NCBI RefSeq assembly: GCF_947507565.1
Contig: NC_089194.1
Span: 1,674,001 to 1,738,000 of the forward strand
Source of the DNA: Oscarella lobularis
Taxonomy: Eukaryota > Porifera > Homoscleromorpha > Homosclerophorida > Oscarellidae
Length of the DNA stretch: 64,000 nt
Direction: 5' to 3'
Under the pieces are notes generated by a model that did no database searches, was not told the origin of the DNA, and saw only the letters and a list, made by a program, of their open reading frames with translations. This document shows, piece after piece, positions 1 to 10,083 of this stretch (the stretch's first letter is position 1; the number at the start of each line of letters is the position of its first letter). The position numbers and the translations under genes were made by a program.

Positions 1-661
1 TATGTGATCTCTTACCTTGTCTTCGGGAATTTCTTCTGAGCAAACGGGGCATTTAACCATAGATAACTGTTTCTAAATCCCTGACTTAATTTCTAATATG
101 TATTATTCCATGTACGTACCTTTTCATCTTTATGAATAATACTTCTATACTGACACTCGTCTTTCATGTGACGCTGCGACCAAGGCAAAGAAAATTCGAC
201 TACAAGTCCAACACACTAGATAAGTGACTGACTTTGAGCAGAGCTTGCTTTCCCTGCCAACTGCATCCTTCCTCTTTGCGATTGCAGTAGACCACGAGCT
301 CGGATATCTCCTTATCGGCAAATACGTCTCTCCAAACCTTCAACTCGGAAATAACGACTCGTTTAGGTGACTCTGCTATCGTGTACCTTCACCTCCCTCA
401 GTTTCGCTCCGCATTTTGGGCATTCAGGCTCTTCGTCCTTTCTAATCATACATCCGGCTCACGATCTTCGAGGAAGTTTGCTTTTACTTACTTTCGAATC
501 GCCTTGTAACACGCTTCGCACATTCGTTCGCCGCATGGAATCTGCACGGGCCGAACGAGAAGTAAAACGCACGAGCAGCACAACACCGACGACGGGAGAG
601 GAACGCGAACGAATTTGCAGTCGCGAATGTCTTCGTCCGCATCCCGCAGTACTTTCGACAT
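1..661 (-). CDS. TRAF-family adaptor, 5' part only (copy z): RING and first zinc fingers
   Basis: This is the 5' half of a TRAF gene that runs off the left edge. Exon 1 (492-661) starts at the ATG at 659-661 and carries the first RING half, with a C-x2-C pair and the block PCGERMCEACYK. Exon 2 (387-441, 55 bp) supplies the last RING pair as CPKCGAKL, and the split AA/A codon joins the two in frame. A TRAF zinc-finger exon follows at about 236-337 (VWRDVFADKEISEL), then 120-175 (RHMKDECQYR) and 16-63 (VKCPVCSEEIPEDK). The coiled coil and MATH domain should lie to the left of the window. TRAFs are cytoplasmic trimeric adaptors and ubiquitin ligases acting below TNF- and Toll-type receptors. The RING lacks the usual zinc-binding histidine (Glu in CGER). 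The homologous block at 22,130-22,790 has lost one cysteine that is intact here. Confidence 0.75.
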
Positions 662-1029
662 CCTAATGGCGCAGAGAAGTGTTACGCAACGGCGAAACCG
701 CCCTCTAGGTCCCGGATTCACTAGATTCAACTGGTTAGGAATTGATTCAGATGCCTGTACAAGTTTATGCAGAGCTTTTTTGAATGATCGATCTGCCGCC
801 CCGTTTTTTTGAAAAGTAATTCAATTACATAAGGAGCACGCGCATTTCGTCTCAGCCAATAATCGATTTCCGACTTGAGATCATGCATATTCGTTATCGT
901 ACAGCATGCGTGTTACACGCTAGATACTCAATCGCGCACTTTCTTCAAAGCGATGCGAATTTGGGGAATGCCGACATGTGTCACGTGATATAAAAAATCC
1001 CCCTGCATACAGAACTGGGCATCCTGCCA

Positions 1030-2070
1030 ACACGCGCCAGACAAAGGCTTGGCGAAGAACCTCGTGGTCCCTTTACAGTACTTACTTGATAAAAGGCTTT
1101 TCTGTTGAAAAGAGATCCTACGGAATACACGTAGACCATTCAACTTCCTCTCCACTTTGGTGGTATTTGATCGCTTGCTTACCTTAGGAGTCACTTCACC
1201 TAAGCAGAAATTGCAACGAAATCGTCGTCGAATTGCATGGGAAAAATTGCAGGGAAACCGCGATGGTGACCGTGGCGAAAGATCGAACTAAAACACAATT
1301 ACGACCACAGAGAAAACGGCTGTACCGATTTACGCGTGCCTGAGCAGTGAAATCTGACTCCATTCGCTTTCCAAGAACGTACCAAGGCGATGGAAGAGGA
1401 TTGGTATCGGAGCAAAGCATTGTCCCACCCGAGACCCACGATCATGCAGACACTGTGATGTCATATGAGTGGGGCTAACGCGATGACGTTCGACGATAAA
1501 GCGACCGTCTAAGGTCAAGGGTTTCAATGAGTGTGATCTCATTGGCTGGGCATGAGGTAAGATCTCAGGAAGAAGGATGGGCTTCTCTCTCTCCGCCCTG
1601 TTCGGTTCTCCCAAAAGATGGAAAGGTAGGTACTGGCAACATGCCACGACACCTGTACGAGACAGACTTTGCACGTCTTTTCACGTACTAAAACAAGTGG
1701 TTTGGGCTTAGAAGGCACTTTTATAAGAGTCGTCCTTTGTATCGACCCCCCTACCCGTCGAAACAACCCGCTTCAGACAAAAACAGGAAGTTTGGCTTTT
1801 GTTAAGTGCTTTCGGAGCGTGTCTGCTACCCCATGCCTACCATTAGATTAGTTCCCTGGCTTGAATCCCGAGAAGGGGACCCGGCGAACAAAGTTGCGAC
1901 TTTCTTGTAAGCAACAAACTGTCTTTGCCGCGGTAAACAAACAGACGCTTGTATATTGCACGATTTTGCTTCCTTTCGGCGGAAAGCCTTCATTTACGCT
2001 ATACACTCTGAGCACGTGATCACTAAAAAGTCATTGAATACATAAAAGAGCGTACATGTATCAAAAGATC
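1030..2070. repeat. TRAF-upstream repeat block, copy 1
   Basis: This roughly 1-kb non-coding block recurs at 9,345-10,045, 11,510-12,480, 19,430-20,065 and, shortened, at 23,040-23,420. Each copy lies on the 5' side of a minus-strand TRAF gene or TRAF remnant. Shared landmarks are a CCAAT box in reverse (ATTGGCTGGG), a TATA-like CACTTTTATAAG, and GAGCACGTGATCACTAAAAAG with an E-box. I found no convincing long reading frame conserved among the copies. The best guess is a duplicated promoter and 5' region. Confidence 0.55.
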
Positions 2071-2240
2071 ACTGATGATGCTTCAATTGTACCTCAAAGG
2101 ACACCTCAAAGAATGTCACTCATATAAGTACAACTGGCGTTCCTCAGGACAAGTCGACTTGTATATTTGCATCAGTATATAAACCCAAAACACATCTGTT
2201 CAAAAAACAAAAAAATCTCGGCAGTTTGTTTATAGCATTT

Positions 2241-4704
2241 TCATAGACACAAATTCTTGCACTTTTGTGCAACGCAATTCGGATCAAACTTCAAGCTCGA
2301 CTGAAGAATTGACGGAACGGGAATAGAACTGAGGGCGCAAAAACCTACTTCCTTTCTAATCATACAAACTGGACACAGCCCCCAGTAGCGGCTGTGATAT
2401 GCCTCAGCATCAAAATGACTGCTGCAGAAAAAAGCGAGACGCTGTAAACCGAATGCAGTCACGGAAGGAAACTCCGTGCTTCGAGCGATCGTTAGCAAAG
2501 GCAAAATTGTTGCCTGATGATAGGTAAAATTCACGTCAGAGAGATCGCCAAGGAGAATGCTAGCAGCCAATCTTTCTCTTGCCTCACAGTCGGAAGGCCA
2601 CAAGTGAGACGATTGGTCGTGAACGAGAAGAAGACACGCCAGGTAGGAATGCGCCATGTGCATGCTCGTATCACGAGGTGCTCGAATTACGACGGCGTCA
2701 AAAAATCGCTTCGAAAATAGTGAAAGCGCCAGATGAGGGCATTCAGCTATGACTGCCAAAGCTTCCAGTGAAGCGACGTATAATGCAGATCGTCGTTCGT
2801 CGGCATGAGTTGAGAACGACTCCATCGCCATCTGAGCCAAAGTTGCAATGGCTTCAACAGGCAGAGTTCCGTCAAACGCGAAAACGACGTCCGGAGTAGG
2901 CAGCCCGCCAAACAACAATACGAAAGAATTCAGCAATGCTTTTCCATTTTCAAAAACATTCCGAAGCCAATAGTCAACGGGGTCGTTTCCTCCGTGTGAA
3001 GTGGCGATTTTTTCACTTATGGAAATGATAGCAGCTAAATTCGATGTCATCTGTGAACCGATTTTTGACGTCAGCTGTTTCCGCTTTTGTTGTGAAAAAG
3101 TAGCAATAACCGAAGCCAAAAAAACCCATTTACATGATGTACATACTATTTCCGCTTCCGACTCCTCTGGCGTGACGTGCAGAGAAAATTGAAGAGCAAG
3201 ATTACGCAGAGCATTCCTGCTAGCGACGAAAGTTGGAAAAATGGCCAAAAGTGACATCACATCAGCTCTATCATCAAAAAATTCAGGACGTTTATTCTTA
3301 TGTCGGAGATTAAATAGAAGAACACTCTCTAGTATCTGCTCCAACGAATCACACGTAAACGGGGAATTTGTGAAGACAACGGCGGGAACGCTTTCAAACA
3401 ACCCCAACAACACCACGAGAAAACTTTCGTAGAAATGGAAATCGTCAGTCCGACAGCGCCTCGCAGCGGTGGACATCATCAGCATCAGCGGAACCAAACC
3501 GTTACCGATAAATCGTTCATACTTCGCTTTTAGTAGCGCACCATCAACATCAAATACTTCATACAGTGTACTCGAAAAATATGCGACATCTTTGAGAACA
3601 TGACACTGGTGAAAGTGGTACTCTGAGCAAGTGACGTCAGGAACGTAATATGCAGCAAAAAGTTTCAAATTAGGACGAGAAGTCAGCGTTTCGGGAAGAA
3701 CGCGATGTTGACAATATAGATACGCGTTACCAAGGAATCGCATCTGACTGAGACGATCGGCTTTCACAAGCAGCTTTTCCAATATGTCCCACTCGCAGTT
3801 GTTCGACACGTCAAGATGCGTCAGAGATGAAGCGCAACGTAAAATGCGATAAAGCGTCACGAGGAAACGTTTATCACAGATTGAATGGTTACTCATCTTA
3901 ATACCTGGAAATGCATTGGCACATGAAATATCCAGGCTCAAGAGACGTTGCAATTTTCCAAAGAAGCAGTCAACCGTAGATTGGCTGCCTTTGCCAGCCT
4001 TCCAATCACCGTCGCTCATAATCTCAAGCGAATGCATAAACAACTCCTCAAGTTGATCCGATGCAAAATCCTTCGCTGTCGAAAAAACTTCATACCAAGT
4101 AAGACTCGTTCCAGATACATTGAGATGTCTCAAATGGCGCAATGACGTCATCGCAGCGCGAAATTGCTCTTCTTCGAGATCCGTAAAGCTGACGTCAAGA
4201 TGCTTCAAATTCGAAAAACGATGAAGTACGCGCAAACCAATAGCACCCTTGACGTGATTTGCGGCTAAGTACGTAAGGGAATCTCTTGACGGGGTCTCAA
4301 CGACATTCTCAAAGAAGGGAACACGCAGATTTCCTAGACACCGACTGAACGATATGTCGATGCTGTCCAAGCGTTTCTGCTCTTTGAGACGCTCGATGAT
4401 GGTCTCTTCATTGACAGTCATAAGTGAGTAGAGTGGTAGCTTTCTCAAATTACGCCTATTCCGGAGTAAAATGTCTAGCACGCGTGACGTAAGTCTTCCG
4501 CGCTGTGCCATTCCTTTTAGAAGCATGTTTGCAACCACGTGGGGCAAGACGCCGCATCCGTGTCTCGAATCGGCGAGGACGATTTCGGCTATCGTCGGCA
4601 GTGAAGCCGCTCGTTCAGTCGAGAAAATCGACTGATGAAGGCGAACTTCTGCAGAGGTACGAGAGACACAAGTCGGATAGAGAGAGAAGATGGCGAGAGT
4701 CCAT
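2241..4704 (-). pseudogene. ZYG11-family leucine-rich/armadillo protein, copy 1, with 8-bp frameshifting deletion
   Basis: This is an intronless gene related to ZYG11/ZER1, the substrate receptors of Cul2-RING ubiquitin ligases that recognise N-terminal glycine degrons. The predicted order is an N-terminal VHL-box-like helix (LSLSDLCLSYLCRSS), leucine-rich repeats (HLDVSFTDLEEEQFRAA, HLNVSGTSLTWYE) and a helical armadillo-like half ending near YHSRYWGLCPVCMIRKE. The C-terminal half follows human ZYG11 in pattern (SYLACLLL... TYHQATILPLL). The expected ATG is at 4702-4704. Compared with copy 2, eight bases are missing after 4620, between two GTCG direct repeats, which breaks the frame near codon 28. 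From about 4,620 down to 2,241 the frame is open for more than 760 codons, so a shortened protein from an internal ATG at about 4,526 is possible. Confidence 0.75.
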
Positions 4705-4959
4705 TTTGAAACGCGTGACCAAGACTTTTCATCGATCCCGGATACACCTTTTCGCGGGCTTCTGTACGCAGCATGACCTACCTAGGCAAAATTTCACCAA
4801 ATCAGAAAGTTTCTCTTTGTAGTCGTGACACTTTTTTCTAAACGACAAATAATGACAGCTGCATTCGTGAACAGAACGCGCCAAGGAGACTATGGGAAAA
4901 AACATTGTATTAACCCCACCAAAAAAGTGTACCCAACGTTAATCAATCATCAGTTATTA

Positions 4960-5072
4960 TATAAACACAACCTTCATTTGTAACCTTAAAGAATGTCACT
5001 TATATAAATACAACCTTCCTTTGTACCTCAAAGACTGTCACTCATATAAACACAACACCTTTCTTTGTACCT
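4960..5072. repeat. Three-copy ~43-bp minisatellite at the TRAF a 3' end
   Basis: Three head-to-tail units carry TATATAAACACAACCTT, then TTTGTACCTCAAAGA, then TGTCACT. The array lies between the ZYG11-like 5' end and the TRAF a stop codon. Equivalent arrays occur at 15,375-15,489 and 24,000-24,120, and a degenerate unit at about 2,085-2,140. It probably forms part of the TRAF a 3' UTR. The rest of 4,705-5,070 shows nothing recognisable. Confidence 0.8.
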
Positions 5073-6739
5073 ACTGGCGTTCATCAGGTCGCTCAATACC
5101 CGACAAGTCGACTTGAACTTTCACAAACATGCAATCGTCCTTGATAAACGTCCCACTGTCGAGCTTTGCCAGGGGCAAGAAACGCGGACGCCCGCTTGAA
5201 ATATTCATCTTCTCATATGGTAGCTGCAACGACAATGGCGACGAAAGATTGGGACAAAACGCGTCGGAAACGTGATTTCGCTGGGGCCCCTGATCAATCA
5301 AAACGAACGTAACCTCCTGGCGAAAGGGCCACGAGAGAAGCGAATCGAATTCGCCCCTTATCACGATAAAAAACAAGGACAAGTGCGTGCCCTTGCCCAC
5401 ACCCTCGCCATGTAAAGAGAGACGCGCGCACATCTTGTAGCCGCACGGGGACGTGTAGAAGGGCTGGGAATAGACAGTAGGGACTTCGTCCGATGCCGCT
5501 TCGAGTTGTCGTCGTCTGACGTCGGTGATTTTCCAGAGCAGAACGCCTTGCATGAGATGCTTTTCAGAGAGATGAGCGTCGTGTTGGGCTAGGCGAACGT
5601 CGTGTTGAGCTAGGCGGACGTCGTACGAAGCGATGACCGCATCTCTGCTCTGGATTTCTTCGGTGAGCAATGCAAAGCGACGCCAGATATTGCTGCTGCT
5701 CGTGTAACGAGCCAAATTTTCTGCCTCGGCGATTCTCTGATTCAATTGGATGCCTTGACGTTTCTCAACGCAATCGATTTGGATGCGAAGAGATTCGATA
5801 GCGGCGGTTGCTTTAGCACTGTCGCTTGGGAGTTGGAGTGAAGATAGAGTCTTCATCGTTTCGTTGATGGCCTTTGTGATGTGAGCTATGTGTTCCACTA
5901 CGGAATCTCGGTTATGTGCGGAGAGGGCTTTGCGTTTTAGCTAGAAGGAGAGAGAATCGCTTAGAGAGATCTATAGAGAGGTGTCTGTGTACCTGTCGAG
6001 CGCATCCAGGTACCTCACAGGATACGTCTTTTTCTGGACATGACAGCTTCAAGTGCTCAGACAACTAAAGCAGAAAAAAGTGTCTGAGGAATATGTGTGA
6101 TGATATATCCATTTGAGTAGTGTCAGAGCCCTAGATGTGATTTATCTAGGGCTCTGAGTAGCGTGAGCGCTCCTCTTACCTTGCCTCGGGAAACGTCCTG
6201 CGAGCAGACACGACATCTAATCAGCGAAATCATAAAATGTCTATACTGACACTCGTCTTTCATGTGACGCTGTGACAAAGGCAAAAATTTCGACTACAGT
6301 GCATATTCAATTAGTTAGCTAACTGACTTCGAGTAGAGCTTTTTTTCCCAGCCACATGCACCCCTCCTCTTTCCAACTGCAGTGGACTTGGGGCTCCAAA
6401 TCGCCAAAAACGTCTCTCCATTCCTGTAAGTCAGAAATGACGACTCTTTCTAGTGACTTCGCTGAAACATACCTTCTGATCAGGTAGCCTCGCAAGCCAG
6501 ACCCTTACGAGCAGGAGGCTGTTCGCAGGGTCACAGTACCCCTGGCTGTTCGTTTGGTAGCTTTAGCGCGCGAGGTGTGTAGGCGCGGTCTTGCCTCACT
6601 GCTCGTAGGCAGTGAGGCAAGACCGCGCCTACACACCTCGCGCGCTAAAGCTACCAAACAAAGCCTCCTGCTCGTAAGGGTCTGGCTTGCGAGGCTACTG
6701 ATCAGGGATCTCGAGCGCTCGGCCTTTGGAATCCGACAT
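5071..6739 (-). pseudogene. RING-less TRAF copy a, interrupted by a hairpin transposable element
   Basis: Five coding exons can be followed. The start exon (ATG at 6737-6739) reads MSDSKGRALEIPDQK. Then come a zinc-finger exon 6328-6423 (EWRDVFGDLEPQVHC), another at about 6180-6290 (RHMKDECQYRHF, CRVCSQDV), a short one at about 5992-6062 (LSEHLKLSCPEKD), and the terminal exon 5071-5940 with coiled coil and MATH domain. The MATH core is recognisable (GVLLWKITDVRRR, YSQPFYTSPCGYK, LSWPFRQEVTFVLID). All introns are phase 0. The first coding exon is split by a 213-bp foldback element (6485-6697), which puts a TAG stop directly after PDQ. The same site is intact at 16,851, so this copy is probably inactive while copy a' is not. 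No RING exon is found upstream. Confidence 0.7.
6485..6697. mobile_element. Hairpin (foldback) element 1, 213 bp, nested palindrome
   Basis: Outer arms begin TAGCCTCGCAAGCCAGACCC and match their reverse complement for about 35 bp. The flanking 9-bp target duplication CTGATCAGG is at 6476-6484 and 6698-6706. A second, inner palindrome with arms of about 50 bp occupies 6552-6659. Unit 2 has the empty site with a single CTGATCAGG near 16,848. There is no coding capacity, so it is non-autonomous. A 9-bp duplication is typical of Mutator-like elements. Confidence 0.9.
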
Positions 6740-6797
6740 TCTGGGGCCCCTCTTCTGGGGAAAAGACGTGCTCTACGGTCCCGGATAAGCGCATACA

Positions 6798-6870
6798 TAG
6801 CCTCGTCTCAGACCCTTTCTCGCTTGAGAGGAGCATCCGGGAAAGCGAGAAAGGGTCTGAGACGAGGCTA
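6798..6870. mobile_element. Hairpin (foldback) element 2, 73 bp
   Basis: Perfect 28-bp arms begin TAGCCTCGTCTCAGACCC and enclose a loop of about 17 bp. The target duplication GCGCATACA is at 6789-6797 and 6871-6879. The empty site is at about 16,925 in unit 2 (AACGCATACAAG). It lies just upstream of the TRAF a start exon. Confidence 0.9.
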
Positions 6871-6960
6871 GCGCATACAAGACAAAGAAAAACTCTCTTC
6901 TCTGGAGATTACGACTAAAACAATAACTTTAAAGTACCAAAAGAAATTTTTCTATAAAAA

Positions 6961-8352
6961 TCATCTTTTGTCCGGACGAGTGATATCACTTGTGTCCACA
7001 ACTACTTTGATAAATAACGTGTCATCTCTAATATAATCTCCACCGTCTAATGTTGATAAGGGAACAAATAGAGGACACCCACTCGCAATATTCATTTCAT
7101 TGCGCGGCTTCTTGAACGACGACGACGTGGGATCGGGTCTAAACGTGTCCGACACGTGTCTACCATAGGTTTGATCCATGAGAACGAGAGTCACTTTCGG
7201 TTGAAAGGGCCAAGGCAAAAGGGCATCATACTCGCCCCTCATCACAACAAAAAACAGCGAGAGATGAGTCCCTTTTCCCATTCCATCCCCATTCAGATAC
7301 AACCTCGCACAAAGCTTATATCCGCAGCCAGACGTGTAAAACGGCTGCGAATAAATCGAAGGCGTTTTCCCACTTACAGCCTCACGCCTACGCCTTCGAA
7401 TGTCAGTAATCTTCCATAGAAGAACTCCCTCTGTATTTTTACTAAGCCCGTGCTCAGCTAATTTGATATCGTGAGAAGCGGGGAAAAACGATCCCGTTCC
7501 CATTCTGAGAGAAGGGGCGTTATTGGTTCTCAGCGAACTGTCTTCTAGTGATCGTATTCGCGCCGCTTGGGTCGTTATCGTTTCTTCCATTTTGAGCATC
7601 TTTTCCGTCATGATTCGAAGATGACTTTCGAACATGGCGCGATAGTCTCTCTGCGCATTGTCGACGGATTGATAGCAGGCTTCGAGGATTTTTGTTTGAA
7701 CGACTCGTTGATGGGCTTGCATGTCTGTGGCTTGGGTTTCGAGGCTGGCTATTCTTTCTGTTATCGCCTCCACTGCTTTCGTATTGCTCTGTTGGAGGGT
7801 GCGAAAATCTCGACGAGTCTTGCTGAGACTTTCGCGAAGACGATCCAGGTCCTGGTTGGCGGCTTGGACCTCTTCAGTTTGAGCAGTCGGATGAGGTGTA
7901 ACAGACTGGACTTCAGTCGCAACTGGTATTGCCTAGGCGGAAAAATAAGAAGTCTCGTATAAATTACTACTAGCACTACATTTTCCGGAGATAATTGTGG
8001 TGGCAATGAAGAACTGTCATTGTTTTCCTTGCAGAAAACAGAACAACTATTCTAAAAACATACCGGTAAATGATGGTGATTATTGGAAGGGGGCACAGAG
8101 GGCGCCCCCTAACCTAAATCCTGGACTCGCCACTGTAAGCTACAGCTTACCCCATTGCTAAGAGAACTTCTTGAGCCATAGCAGAATCTAACAGAACTTG
8201 AATTGTTTGACTCCAACTAAAAAAGCCAACGTAGCGAATCTGACGCGATAGCAGTAAAAAATTCTCACATCGTCCGTTTGGAAATTTGGACAATCGCCAA
8301 GAGCGTTGTGACGCGTCTCTTCCACAGCGCGACTCAGAGACTCTTCCGCCAT
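6961..8352 (-). CDS. RING-less, zinc-finger-less TRAF copy b (coiled coil plus MATH)
   Basis: Three phase-0 exons give a protein of about 367 residues. Exon 1 (8269-8352) starts at ATG 8350-8352, reads MAEESLSRAVEETRHNALGD and ends at a GTGAGA donor. Exon 2 is 7980-8027 (SSSLPPQLSPEN). Exon 3 is 6961-7932, with a long heptad-rich stalk (about residues 70-190) and the MATH/TRAF-C domain (GVLLWKITDIRRRRREAV, PWPFQPKVTLVLMDQ, EMNIASGCPLFVPL). The MATH block resembles TRAF1/2/3/5. TRAF1 is the known precedent for a TRAF without RING. Relative to TRAF c the stalk carries several small in-frame deletions. The RING relic upstream (8,614-8,672) suggests the RING was lost here. The protein may trimerise and bind receptors without ligase activity. 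Confidence 0.7.
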
Positions 8353-8620
8353 GTTTGAGGCTACTATGAAAAACTATAAGTTCAGTAGGTTTTAACCATG
8401 CTTGAACGCTCTAAAAAGCGAGTTTGGCGCCGTGCGACGGTAGGTGCGGGCCGGGGAGGGGGGGACACAGAGACTCTTCCGCCTTGTTTGAGGCTACTAT
8501 GAAAAACCATAAGTTCACTAGGTTTTTCAACAATGCTTGGAACGCTCATTTGGCACCGTGCGACGGTCGGTGCGGGTCGGTGCGGGCCGGTGCGGGCCGG
8601 GGAGGGGGGGGGACAACCAG
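8353..8620. repeat. Local duplication of the TRAF b start region with GC-rich tail
   Basis: The block CAGAGACTCTTCCGCC through TTTGAGGCTACTATGAAAAA to GTGCGACGGT is present twice, at about 8,335-8,460 and 8,465-8,600. It is followed by repeats of GGTGCGGGCC and a G-rich run. In the second copy the start codon equivalent is changed (CAT to CTT on the plus strand). Unit 2 has the same structure at 18,405-18,670. Confidence 0.75.
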
Positions 8621-8672
8621 CCTTGTAGCAGCAGTCTTCGCACGTTCGATTGCCGCAAGTTCCCAACAGTCA
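8614..8672 (-). pseudogene. Relic of a TRAF RING exon upstream of TRAF b
   Basis: Read on the minus strand, the stretch gives TCGNRTCEDCCYK, which lines up with CGERSCEECYK in the intact TRAF e RING. The preceding part of the RING reads CNCI and then a TGA stop, and no upstream start is in frame. The same relic is at 18,706-18,764 in unit 2. It is probably a leftover of the RING exon that TRAF b lost. Confidence 0.45.
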
Positions 8673-8679
8673 AATACAG

Positions 8680-9340
8680 TTACAACTGTAAGTCCAATCA
8701 AAATCGACTCATAAACTGAGTCGGGATCGTCGTCTGAGCCAAGCTCGCTTTGGGAGAGTCGCAAGCATGGCCGTACACATAGGCGAGGGACGTACGGTAC
8801 ACTACAACGAATGAGCATACAGTACCTTATGCCAGTGGGTTCAGCACAGCACTTCTCTCGACGACACTGTCTGCGTTATTGGTGACGGTAAGTTGACTTG
8901 CGATGTTATATACTTGTGACGACCTTTGGCACTGAGCCAAGTCGGCACGGAGCCAACTGGGGCCAACCGGAACCGGAGGAATTCCACCACTCAGGGGCAT
9001 TCTACCAAGACTCTAAGAGGCTGCGATCGTCGCGTTCTACTGTACTGGGTGGTCTACAAAAAAGACGCGAGGATTTGCGGCGTTTGATTGAGCCCTTCGT
9101 AAACGTGACCACCCACTTCTGGGGACTAAACTGAACGAGAGATAATAGACTGAACGGAACCTTCTCCGTTTCGACTAAACAAACCAATCTTTTGCGGGCA
9201 CTTGCGCGATTCTGCCCATTTCAGTGGAAGAGAGAGGGAGGCGGGATCTAACGGATCTAGCTGGAGCTGAGCGAATACGGGTACTGGGCACTTGGCCACA
9301 CAATCGACCAATCAAAAACAAGTTACATACGTAAATAATC
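8680..9340. other. No gene seen; upstream region of TRAF b
   Basis: This stretch is repeated at 18,775-19,420. It contains short open frames but no frame with recognisable domain content, so I call no gene. Confidence 0.4.
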
Positions 9341-9344
9341 TACA

Positions 9345-10045
9345 AGCGCCAGACAAAGGCTTTGGCGAAGAACCTCGTGGTCCCTTTACTTACTTGATAA
9401 AAGGCTTTTCTGTTGAAAAGAGATCCTACGCGTAGACCATTCGACTCCCTCTCCACCCTTGGCATTTGATCGCTTGCTTACCTTAGAAGTCACTGAGTGT
9501 GATCTCATTGGCTGGGTATGAGATAAGAGGGTTGGGCTTCTCTCTTTCTCCGCCCCTGTTCGGTTCTAAGGTGCTGGCAAGATGCCACGACGCCTGTGCG
9601 AGACAGACTTAGCGTCTAAAACAAGTGGTTTGGGTAGCCTGTAGCCAGACCTTCTCCCCGTATAACGGGCTCGGGAGAAGGTCTGGCTACAGGCTATGGT
9701 TTGGGCACTTTTATAAGGTTTCAAGAGTCAGACGCATTCTTTGTATTAACGGAGACCCCCCTGTCGAAACAACACAAAAACAGTGAGTTTGGCGTCTGTT
9801 CAGCAGCTTTTGGAGCGTGCTTGCTACCCCATGGCCTACCTTTAGATTAATTATCCCTAGAAGGAGACCCGGCGAACAAAGTTGCGACTTTCTCGTAAGC
9901 AAACAGGCTGATTTTGCCACGGCAAGCGAATTGACGCTAGTATATTGCCTGATTTCATCTACAGTACTTACGCGTACGGGTCTTGAGCACGTGATCACTA
10001 AAAAGACATTGAATACATAAAAGAGCGTACATGTATCAAAAGAAT
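9345..10045. repeat. TRAF-upstream repeat block, copy 2
   Basis: This is the second copy of the block at 1,030-2,070, shortened internally, with the same CACTTTTATAAG and GAGCACGTGATCACTAAAAAG landmarks. It is interrupted by hairpin element 3. Confidence 0.55.
9635..9696. mobile_element. Hairpin (foldback) element 3, 62 bp
   Basis: Perfect 24-bp arms begin TAGCCTGTAGCCAGACCTTC. The target duplication TGGTTTGGG is at 9626-9634 and 9697-9705. The empty site is at about 19,726 in unit 2 (AGTGGTTTGGGCAC). Confidence 0.9.
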
Positions 10046-10083
10046 TTTCTCTATAAAAAATCATCTTTTGTCTGGACGGGTAA

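Noticed and set aside
928-1194. Minus-strand 88-codon open frame in the TRAF-upstream block
   Set aside because: The frame is not conserved in the other four copies of the block and has no domain signal.
6120-6165. Small palindrome AGAGCCCTAGAT/ATCTAGGGCTCT, a possible fifth hairpin element
   Set aside because: It has no TAGCCT terminus and no 9-bp target duplication. Units 2 and 3 have related but differently deleted sequence, not a clean empty site.
8424-8714. Open frames across the GC-rich repeat upstream of TRAF b
   Set aside because: They are low-complexity Pro/Gly/Arg translations of GGTGCGGGCC repeats, open in several frames at once.
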